Below, in pieces: positions 1 to 5,547 of a stretch of DNA of 22,907 nt. The notes beneath the pieces were generated by a model. It was not told where the DNA came from and did no database searches. It saw only the letters and a list, made by a program, of their open reading frames with translations. Every line of letters starts with the position of its first letter. The stretch's first letter is position 1. Source of the DNA: a virus; IMG/VR virus record IMGVR_UViG_3300023215_001257, positions 1-22,907 of that record, one strand, 5' to 3'. Position numbers and translations under genes: made by a program.

Positions 1-116
1 AGAATGCGCGCTATGGGAAAGATGAGTTCGCCAATCAAGTCGGCTATCGTATTAGCGCCTACCGGGCGGATTATACCCTTTGCTTACAAGTTCATAAAAT
101 CATCAACGTGGAGTAA
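1..116 (+). CDS. queE: 7-carboxy-7-deazaguanine synthase QueE, C-terminal end only (partial)
   Basis: The window opens inside an ORF read in the frame starting at base 3 and ending with TAA at 114-116. The 37 visible residues end in YTLCLQVHKIINVE, which fits the usual C-terminus of QueE (a short beta strand followed by L/SxQxHKxxxxx). QueE is a radical SAM enzyme that contracts the ring of 6-carboxytetrahydropterin to 7-carboxy-7-deazaguanine, the step just before QueC. The radical SAM CxxxCxxC region lies outside the window, so it cannot be checked. The GGAG at 110-113, in its last codons, serves as the likely ribosome site for queC at 122. The assignment rests on the short C-terminal motif plus its place directly before queC in a gene set that otherwise lacks only QueE. 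Confidence 0.75.
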   Translation, partial: NARYGKDEFANQVGYRISAYRADYTLCLQVHKIINVE

Positions 117-121
117 TACCA

Positions 122-841
122 ATGGATAAGAATATTCATTTAATGTTTCCGGAAAGCTGGAAAAAAGAAAGCTGTGTTCTAGTAATGAGCGGCGGTCAAG
201 ATTCAACTACCTGTTTAGGTATAGCGCTTGAACATTTCAAAAAGGTGTATTGTATCACCTTTAGTTATGGACAAAAGCACACGGTTGAAATTATGTGCGC
301 TCAAAAGATAATTGAAAACTTTGAAAACACAACGCTTGAAATTATTAATCTGGAACCACTTAAGAAAATTGGTAACAGTGCATTAATTGAAGGTACTGAA
401 CAAACTGACGTTAGTAAAGAACATGCTACTAAAGAAGGTTTACCAGCGTCTTATGTACCAAACCGAAACGCAACGTTCCTAACGCTGTCACACGCTTACG
501 CGCAGAAGGTTGGTGCTAAGTTTGTAATGACAGGTGTATGTGAAACTGACTATAGTGGTTATCCAGACTGTCGTTTAGACTTTATTAATAGCTTATCCTA
601 CACACTTAATATTGGATCTAATAGCGATATTCAAATTTTAACCCCACTTATGAAAGTGGATAAAGCTGACACCTTTAAACTTGCTGAAGAATACCATGTA
701 CTTGATGAAGTTCTCGGCTTGAGCCATACATGTTACAATGGTGATCACAGCACGTTCCATGAATGGGGTTACGGTTGTGGAAAGTGTCCAGCTTGTGAGC
801 TTCGCGCTAAGGGTTGGAAAGAGTTTTTGGAGCGTTACTAG
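122..841 (+). CDS. queC: 7-cyano-7-deazaguanine (preQ0) synthase QueC
   Basis: QueC uses ATP and ammonia to turn 7-carboxy-7-deazaguanine into preQ0, the nitrile base inserted by DpdA. The 239-residue length is normal for the family. The PP-loop SGGQDS sits at residues 23-28. Residues SYVPNRN follow at about 110-116, and the C-terminal zinc site is complete: C204, then C219, C222 and C225 in CGKCPACELR. No amidotransferase (Gat) domain is fused, unlike the Gat-QueC proteins that some phages use to make archaeosine-type bases. The start has GGAG 8 bases upstream, within the end of queE. Its stop codon TAG shares a base with the GTG start of the next gene, so translation is probably coupled. 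Confidence 0.96.
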   Translation: MDKNIHLMFPESWKKESCVLVMSGGQDSTTCLGIALEHFKKVYCITFSYGQKHTVEIMCAQKIIENFENTTLEIINLEPLKKIGNSALIEGTEQTDVSKEHATKEGLPASYVPNRNATFLTLSHAYAQKVGAKFVMTGVCETDYSGYPDCRLDFINSLSYTLNIGSNSDIQILTPLMKVDKADTFKLAEEYHVLDEVLGLSHTCYNGDHSTFHEWGYGCGKCPACELRAKGWKEFLERY

Positions 842-1026
842 TGGCTAAGGTTAGATTTACACCAACCAAAAGAATTAACGTTATGTTATGTGGCGGTCCT
901 TATGATGGTGAAAAGCTTAACCTAGCACATCCGGAAAGCGGGACAATGACCTTTACCGCAAAAGGTGAAACTGGACGTTATGTTTCACAAAGTGCCTGCA
1001 AATTCTTATTATGGGAAGCTGCATAA
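841..1026 (+). CDS. small conserved phage protein of unknown function
   Basis: This encodes 61 residues from GTG 841, which overlaps the queC stop by one base and has GGAG at 829-832, 8 bases upstream. That ribosome site favours this start over an in-frame ATG at 814 inside queC. The protein contains CGGPYDGEKLNL and ETGRYVSQ, a pattern like the short 'GGPxDG' proteins scattered in phage genomes. I do not recognise a function. There is no signal peptide or membrane span. It ends in a TAATG overlap with the next gene. It lies inside the preQ0 cluster, which hints at co-expression but not at a role. Confidence 0.75.
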   Translation: MAKVRFTPTKRINVMLCGGPYDGEKLNLAHPESGTMTFTAKGETGRYVSQSACKFLLWEAA

Positions 1027-1433
1027 TGGACATATTTACTCATGCGGTTGTGGGTGCGGTAGCTGGTTTACAAGTTAACCATCCTATTGTAGGCGCGATT
1101 GCAGGGGTAATGCCTGACGTAGTATTAGGGGTTAACCGTAAATTAGCCCCTAATATCGCATATAAGCTTACACACAGTCTTTTAATTTGTGCTGTGTGTA
1201 GTTTACTGTTAATTGCGTACACCCCGTACGGTGTCGCTGTGTTGGCAGGTTGGCTATCCCATATAATCTTAGATATACCAACACACGGGAAGCAATGGGC
1301 TCCGATGCCTTTGTATCCTTTCAGCAATTTCGCATTTAGATATTTTAACGAATGGGAGTGGTTAGATGCAACGTGGTTCAAAGGTCTTGCATTAGCTATT
1401 TCATTCATATTAATATGCGTCTACTTTAACTAA
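1026..1433 (+). CDS. DUF457-like membrane protein (putative metal-dependent hydrolase, YdjM-like)
   Basis: This encodes 135 residues from ATG 1026 (TAATG overlap with the previous stop; GGGAAG just upstream); an earlier in-frame start at 1011 would extend into the previous gene. The protein begins MDIFTHAVVGA, has PD at about residue 31-32, KLTHS near 48-52, and GWLSHIILDIPTHG near 75-88. These conserved His and Asp residues at membrane borders are the pattern of the DUF457 / YdjM family, whose members are annotated as membrane-bound metal-dependent hydrolases. Hydrophobic stretches lie at roughly 8-35, 50-85 and 116-135. The substrate is unknown. Its place between queC and the queF-like gene is unusual for a membrane protein. 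Family assignment is moderate; enzymatic role is inference. Confidence 0.6.
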   Translation: MDIFTHAVVGAVAGLQVNHPIVGAIAGVMPDVVLGVNRKLAPNIAYKLTHSLLICAVCSLLLIAYTPYGVAVLAGWLSHIILDIPTHGKQWAPMPLYPFSNFAFRYFNEWEWLDATWFKGLALAISFILICVYFN

Positions 1434-1447
1434 CTAGGAACAATCCC

Positions 1448-1714
1448 ATGAAAACTATCATTACTACTTGGTTCCCAATTTTAACTTTTTGTCCGGTTAA
1501 CAACCTTCCGGATTTCATCTTTGTTGAAGTTGAGTTTACCGAGTTTGCAGAGCTGTATGGTGTACGTAAAAAATTACGTAAGTTAATATCTTGCAAGAAT
1601 ATGTATATGGAAGATGTTGCTCAATTGGTTGCGGACAACTTTGCATGCGATAAAGTGACAGTTCGTTTAATGTTTAACAAGCACGTTGTAATGTGGGAAC
1701 GTAAAGATGGCTGA
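1448..1714 (+). CDS. short QueF-like T-fold protein (preQ0 nitrile reductase or QueF-L amidinotransferase relative)
   Basis: This encodes 88 residues with AGGA 8 bases before ATG. It contains CPVNNLPDF at about 15-23, matching the QueF active-site motif CPxTxQPDF, in which the Cys forms the thioimide with preQ0 and the Asp is the acid. About 30 residues on, YMEDVAQLVADNF aligns with the QueF segment FHEDxxNxIxxDL, keeping the substrate-binding Glu but with Met in place of His. Bacterial single-domain QueF is about 150-165 residues and carries an ExKSLK NADPH-binding motif; that motif is not visible here. A short T-fold without it resembles archaeal QueF-L, which adds ammonia to the nitrile to give the archaeosine formamidine. 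The outcome could be preQ1, G+ or no catalysis. Similarity is clear to me by eye; the reaction is inference. Confidence 0.65.
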   Translation: MKTIITTWFPILTFCPVNNLPDFIFVEVEFTEFAELYGVRKKLRKLISCKNMYMEDVAQLVADNFACDKVTVRLMFNKHVVMWERKDG

Positions 1715-1919
1715 TAGCGTTCATTTAGTTGTATTGGCAAACGACAGTTCAGCGTTCGGTATACCGTACAGCGTAGCACACGCAGATAACCTAGATTATC
1801 ATTTTGCAAATGAAGAAAAGTTTGATGATTTCAGAGGTTTAAAAATTCAGAGCGTTGTGTTTGTAGGTACTGTAAGCAAAGAAAATGCTGAAAAATTCAA
1901 AACATTAGTGAGTGATTAA
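1707..1919 (+). CDS. hypothetical protein inside preQ0 cluster
   Basis: This encodes 70 residues, starting 8 bases inside the queF-like gene, with GGAACG upstream of ATG. It is soluble looking, acidic, and has no motif I recognise; the second half (GLKIQSVVFVGTVSKENAEKF) looks like a beta strand followed by a helix. It is followed immediately by queD, so it is tightly coupled to the pathway genes on both sides. Function unknown. Confidence 0.7.
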   Translation: MADSVHLVVLANDSSAFGIPYSVAHADNLDYHFANEEKFDDFRGLKIQSVVFVGTVSKENAEKFKTLVSD

Positions 1920-1920
1920 A

Positions 1921-2379
1921 ATGCCTAAATTATTTAAGAGTACAAAGACGTTTGGCCACAATTTAGGGTTAAGCGCAGCGTTCAGACAATGGCGCGCTAA
2001 TTCACATTGTGCGTTCATACACGGTTACGCTTTACAGGTGGCACTTGAGTTTGAATGTACCGATTTAGACGCTCGTAATTGGGTTGTTGATTTTGGTGAT
2101 TTAAAAGAAATTAAAGAGTGGCTAAAAGACACTTTTGATCATAAAACTTTAGTGGCTAGCGACGACCCATTTCTTGAGCAGTTGCACGTATTGGCACACC
2201 ATAACGTGATTGATATTGTAGTTGTGGAAGCGGTAGGTTGCGAGCGCTTTGCAGAGCTTATCTTTGATAAGGTGGAAAGCTGGCTAAATAGCAAACCTGA
2301 ATATCGTGGCCGTTGTAAGGTGACTAAAGTTGAAGTACGTGAACACGGTGCTAATAGTGCCATAGTTGAAAGCAAGTAA
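1921..2379 (+). CDS. queD: 6-carboxy-5,6,7,8-tetrahydropterin synthase QueD
   Basis: QueD converts dihydroneopterin triphosphate (from FolE) to 6-carboxytetrahydropterin, the substrate of QueE. Numbered from ATG 1921 (152 residues), the catalytic Cys is C30 in SHCAFIHGYAL, H34 is a zinc ligand, VVDFGDLK at 55-62 is the usual 'DFxxLK' motif, D73-H74 match the catalytic DH pair, and E103 matches the C-terminal Glu. Two zinc-ligand positions differ from E. coli QueD: the FxAAHR histidine is Phe (SAAFRQW), and the second His of HGH is Tyr36; H13 or H29 may substitute. This looks like the divergent 'FRQWRA' QueD group. GTG 1912 is in frame but overlaps the previous gene and has no better ribosome site, so ATG 1921 was chosen. 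Confidence 0.9.
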   Translation: MPKLFKSTKTFGHNLGLSAAFRQWRANSHCAFIHGYALQVALEFECTDLDARNWVVDFGDLKEIKEWLKDTFDHKTLVASDDPFLEQLHVLAHHNVIDIVVVEAVGCERFAELIFDKVESWLNSKPEYRGRCKVTKVEVREHGANSAIVESK

Positions 2380-2388
2380 GGAACAGTA

Positions 2389-2967
2389 ATGAAAGATATG
2401 AATAAGCAATTAGTAGAGCTAGCAGTTAAAGATATTTTACACGCAGTTGAAAAGCAAGTTGAGACTGGCGTATTACGTGAAGGTTTACAGGACACCCCTG
2501 CTCGTTATACCAAAGCTATGGCGCACTGGTTTAGCGGTTACGATGCTGACATTTCTGAAATCCTTAAAGTGTTTGAAGACGGTGCGGATAATTACGATCA
2601 AATGGTTATCGTTAAAGACATTCCGATTTACAGCCATTGTGAGCACCACATTGCACCAATTTTCGGAACAGCTACCATTGCTTACATACCGAACGGTAAA
2701 ATAGTCGGTTTGTCAAAGCTGTCACGCTTGGCTGACGCTTTTGCAAGACGTTTGCAGGTACAAGAACGTTTAACTACGCAAATAGCAGACGCGATTGAAG
2801 AACACTTACAACCGCTGGGCGTTGGTGTACTAATTAAAGCGCGACATATGTGCATGGAATCACGCGGTATTTGTCAACAGGGCCATCACACGATAACCAC
2901 AGCTCTGCGCGGTGTTATTAAAGATGAACCTGAAACGCGAGCGGAGTTCATTACGCTAGCTAACTAA
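2389..2967 (+). CDS. folE: GTP cyclohydrolase I FolE
   Basis: FolE opens GTP to 7,8-dihydroneopterin triphosphate, the first step of preQ0 synthesis (and of folate synthesis). The 192-residue product has the full family signature: SHCEHHIAPIFG at 82-93, GLSKLSRLADAFARRLQVQE at 107-126, and CMESRGI at 155-161. Zinc ligands C84, H87 and C155 are present. AAGGAA lies 7 bases before the ATG, right after the queD stop. A phage copy relieves dependence on the small host pterin pool. It is the last gene before the terminator at 2988-3023. Confidence 0.96.
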   Translation: MKDMNKQLVELAVKDILHAVEKQVETGVLREGLQDTPARYTKAMAHWFSGYDADISEILKVFEDGADNYDQMVIVKDIPIYSHCEHHIAPIFGTATIAYIPNGKIVGLSKLSRLADAFARRLQVQERLTTQIADAIEEHLQPLGVGVLIKARHMCMESRGICQQGHHTITTALRGVIKDEPETRAEFITLAN

Positions 2968-2987
2968 TAGACACATCTAGCACATGT

Positions 2988-3023
2988 AAGGTCGTTCAGT
3001 TATTATAATTGCACGACCTTTTT
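2988..3023 (+). terminator. rho-independent terminator after folE
   Basis: The stem AAGGTCGT (2988-2995) pairs with ACGACCTT (3013-3020), followed by a T run (3019-3023). The 17-base loop contains TATAATTGC (3004-3012). It closes the queE-folE transcription unit; the large loop suggests partial readthrough into the dpdA unit. Confidence 0.7.
3004..3009 (+). promoter_or_regulatory. possible -10 element (TATAAT) within terminator loop
   Basis: A perfect TATAAT lies 28 bases before the start at 3037, inside the loop of the preceding terminator. No TTGACA-like -35 is seen at 16-18 bases upstream. It could drive the dpdA-clamp-polymerase unit. The same 9-mer TATAATTGC recurs on the minus strand in the terminator at 22867-22896. 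Confidence 0.3.
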
Positions 3024-3036
3024 AGTGGAGTTTGAA

Positions 3037-3285
3037 ATGTTAACATATCTAACGAGTTTCATAGTTACGTTCGTATCTGTGGGGTTGCGCACAATGCAAA
3101 CTCGAAACGTGATGCAGGAACGTTATCTTATACTTTTCGTTAACTCATGGTGTATAGAAGCTTTGTATTTTGCAATCATACTTAAAATATTAACAGCTGA
3201 CGTTTACCATTTTATTGCACTTGGTATGGGTGCATCGTTAGGAAGCGTCACCTTTGTTAAGCTACATAAGAGGTTCTTTAAATGA
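3037..3285 (+). CDS. small multi-span membrane protein of unknown function
   Basis: This encodes 82 residues from ATG 3037; GGAG at 3027-3030 is 6 bases upstream, which argues against an in-frame GTG at 3025 that overlaps this ribosome site. Three hydrophobic stretches lie at about 3-18, 40-56 and 60-76, with a basic C-terminal tail (KLHKRFFK). No recognised family. It overlaps dpdA by ATGA, so the two are translationally coupled; a membrane partner for a DNA-modifying enzyme is not expected, and the link may only be shared expression. Confidence 0.7.
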   Translation: MLTYLTSFIVTFVSVGLRTMQTRNVMQERYLILFVNSWCIEALYFAIILKILTADVYHFIALGMGASLGSVTFVKLHKRFFK

Positions 3286-4220
3286 GCAGTCCGCTTCAAA
3301 TATATCTAGCCGCTGTATATACAAACAGTTATATGCCTGGCGGAAACCGATATCCAAAACTTAATGAACGTGAAGTAGATGTTATGGCAAAAGTTAAAAA
3401 CCATAACATACTAGAGTCTTGGCACTATGTTGGGAAGCAAAAGTATGTTGATAACATGCGTGAAAACAAAGCTAAGATATTTCTGGATTCTGGTGCATTC
3501 TCCGCCTACACACTTGGGGTAACATTAAGTGTTGAAGAATACTGCAATTACATCAAACGCAACCAAGATATTATTCGCGTAGAAGATGGGTCTTTAATGG
3601 CGTCTGTGCTGGATGGTATTGGTGACCCTCAGGAAACCTTTGAGAACCAAATGGCAATGGAGCGTTTAGGGGTTAGACCTTTACCGTGTTTCCATGCTGG
3701 AGAAGATGAGCGTTATTTGGAATGGTACATTAAGAACTATGATTACATTACATTGGGTGGAATGGTAGGTACATCAACCAAACAACTAGAAACTTGGCTT
3801 GACCGTATGTGGAGCGAGTATCTTTGTGACAGTAGTGGTAATCCGCGCATTAAAGTACACGGTTTCGGTATTACGTCAGTTCCATTAATGGAAAGATACC
3901 CTTGGTACAGTTGCGATTCATCTTCGTGGATTCAGTCCGCTGCCTTCGGTGCTATATTTACAGCAAAACACGGGCCGATGTCGGTATCTAGTGAGTCACC
4001 TTCTAGACACGACCTTAATGCCCACATTGAAACGCTCGCACCGCTTGAGCGTGAATATGTTGAAAATATGCTTAAGGACGAAGGTTTTGACCGCGAGCGT
4101 TTGTCTACCGTTTATGAGTCACGTGCTGTATACAATATGTATGCTTATATGCAGGTTAATGACATGATAAACGCAGAGAAGCAAAACAATTATTTAAACA
4201 TGCCTAGAGGGTTATTTTAA
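3282..4220 (+). CDS. dpdA: DpdA-family DNA guanine transglycosylase (7-deazaguanine insertion into DNA)
   Basis: DpdA proteins are relatives of tRNA-guanine transglycosylase that exchange guanine for preQ0 or a derivative in DNA. The 312-residue product has the TGT-like motif FLDSGAFSA at 67-75 (D69 likely general acid/base), VLDGIGDP at 109-116, TLGGMVG at 157-163, VHGFG at 192-196 and CDSSSW at 211-216 (D212 the likely nucleophile position). This is the compact phage-type DpdA. The start overlaps the previous gene (ATGA) and its stop overlaps the clamp gene (TAATG). The presence of the whole preQ0 pathway just upstream strongly supports the DNA role over a tRNA role. Motif placement is seen; catalytic residue roles are by analogy with TGT. 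Confidence 0.88.
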   Translation: MSSPLQIYLAAVYTNSYMPGGNRYPKLNEREVDVMAKVKNHNILESWHYVGKQKYVDNMRENKAKIFLDSGAFSAYTLGVTLSVEEYCNYIKRNQDIIRVEDGSLMASVLDGIGDPQETFENQMAMERLGVRPLPCFHAGEDERYLEWYIKNYDYITLGGMVGTSTKQLETWLDRMWSEYLCDSSGNPRIKVHGFGITSVPLMERYPWYSCDSSSWIQSAAFGAIFTAKHGPMSVSSESPSRHDLNAHIETLAPLEREYVENMLKDEGFDRERLSTVYESRAVYNMYAYMQVNDMINAEKQNNYLNMPRGLF

Positions 4221-5206
4221 TGAGTGCTGAACTATTACAAAGAATGAAATTTGTGCAAGGCTCGGTAGCAAAGAAAGACTTGTTACCAGCCCTTACACAC
4301 TTCCGTATTGAAAAAGGGCGTATACAGGGCTACAACGGGCGCATGGCGCTATCCACCCCCATAGACTTTGACGTAGACTGTACGCCTAAAGCTGTGCCGC
4401 TGGTTAGCGCTATTGGTAAGTGTAACGAAACTATTCAGTTGGGTATGACAGCAACGGGTCGCTTGTCTATTAAGTCAGGTAAGTTCCGTACATATATTGA
4501 CTGCGTAGAAGGTCCGACAGCACACGTTGAACCTGAAGGAGAATTTGTTAATATAGATGGTAATGCAATGATAACCGCTTTAAAGCTGTTACAGCCTTTT
4601 ATAGGCGACGATGCAGCTAGACCGTGGACTAACGGCATTTTATTTGCTGGAAGCAGTGCATACGCGACAAATAATGTGGTCATAGCTGAGCACTGGTTAG
4701 GTGAACCGTTTCCAATTGAGGTGGTTATACCTCGCAATACTGTTAAAGAACTAATTCGCATTAAAGAAATACCTGAGCGCTTTCAGGTTGCACACAACTC
4801 AATGACATTCCATTACAGTGATGGGCGTTGGGCGCGTACTAACCTAATAGACCAAGAATGGCCAAGTCAAATTGCTCAGATGTTTAATGAGCCTAGTAAC
4901 CCTGAAAGCATACCTGAAGAATTCTTTGTTGGGTTAGATTCAATGAAACCATTTATTGACAAGTTTAACCGCATAATATTCGAGCCCGGGCTTATGCGCA
5001 CCCACACCAATGGAAGCGATGAGGGTAGTAGCTACGAGCTACCGTGGCTTAAAAATAAGAGTACATTCCCGCTCCAGATGCTACAAAAGCTTGAAGGTAT
5101 TGCGCAGAAGTTAGACCTTACAATGTACCCGAAGCCTTGCGCATGGTATGGTGACAATATTCGAGGGTTAATTGTTGGGATGCACTGGTTGGAGGGTCAA
5201 CTATGA
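4220..5206 (+). CDS. DnaN-like DNA polymerase sliding clamp (putative)
   Basis: This encodes 328 residues, slightly shorter than bacterial DnaN (about 366). The N-terminal third (AKKDLLPALTHFRIEKGRIQGYNGR, residues about 17-41, then LSIKSGKFRTYI near 93-104) has the clamp-domain pattern of 'xxLxHxxxxxxxxxxxxNG' followed by the 'LxIxSGxFxxxI' strand seen in DnaN domain 1. Domains 2 and 3 are divergent. It sits between dpdA and the polymerase, overlapping both neighbours (TAATG, ATGA). A clamp would tether the family B polymerase encoded 330 bases downstream. No clamp-loader gene is in the window. Structure prediction would settle it; an unrelated replication protein remains possible. Confidence 0.6.
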   Translation: MSAELLQRMKFVQGSVAKKDLLPALTHFRIEKGRIQGYNGRMALSTPIDFDVDCTPKAVPLVSAIGKCNETIQLGMTATGRLSIKSGKFRTYIDCVEGPTAHVEPEGEFVNIDGNAMITALKLLQPFIGDDAARPWTNGILFAGSSAYATNNVVIAEHWLGEPFPIEVVIPRNTVKELIRIKEIPERFQVAHNSMTFHYSDGRWARTNLIDQEWPSQIAQMFNEPSNPESIPEEFFVGLDSMKPFIDKFNRIIFEPGLMRTHTNGSDEGSSYELPWLKNKSTFPLQMLQKLEGIAQKLDLTMYPKPCAWYGDNIRGLIVGMHWLEGQL

Positions 5207-5547
5207 ACGTTCTTGTCTGTGGTAGTCGCAAGCGTGGAAGCTGTACACATGTACACAACACCCTTAATTATTTAGCGCAATGGTTCCCCTTAGATACTGC
5301 TATTGTACAAGGTGGTGCAAAGTGCGTGGATTACTTTGCAAAAACATGGGCTATTAAAAACGGTTATTGCAACATTCAAGTTGACGCTAATTGGAACTAT
5401 TTCAACAGCACCGCTGGACCTATCAGAAACGGTTGGATGTTAAAGCATTTAAAGATTGATTTAGTGGTAGCGTTTGACGGCGATAACGGAACTAAAGATA
5501 TGATTAGAAAAGCTAAAGCTGAAGGGGTAGCAATCTATGAGGGCTGA
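5203..5547 (+). CDS. SLOG superfamily / DUF2493 (YspA-like) protein
   Basis: This encodes 114 residues with a Rossmann-like SLOG layout: NVLVCGSRKRG at 2-12, the nucleotide-binding VQGGAKCVDYFAKTWA at about 35-50, GPIRNGWML at about 72-80, and VAFDGDNGTKDMIRKA near 89-104. These match the GSR, GGAxGxD, GPxRNxxM and F.GGxGT motifs of DUF2493. SLOG proteins bind nucleotide-derived ligands; some relatives (LOG) are nucleotide phosphoribohydrolases, but the function of phage DUF2493 proteins is not established. It overlaps the clamp gene (ATGA) and the polymerase gene (11 bases), so it is embedded in the replication unit. Confidence 0.85.
   Translation: MNVLVCGSRKRGSCTHVHNTLNYLAQWFPLDTAIVQGGAKCVDYFAKTWAIKNGYCNIQVDANWNYFNSTAGPIRNGWMLKHLKIDLVVAFDGDNGTKDMIRKAKAEGVAIYEG

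Noticed and set aside
814-840. ATG 814 as start of the gene following queC
   Set aside because: It lies within queC and has no good ribosome site; GTG 841 has GGAG at ideal spacing and a stop-start overlap.
122-841. Gat-QueC fusion that would make dG+ directly
   Set aside because: The protein is normal QueC length with no amidotransferase domain; any amidination would have to come from the QueF-like protein.
1912-1920. GTG 1912 as start of queD
   Set aside because: It overlaps the previous gene, adds only three residues and has no better ribosome site than ATG 1921.
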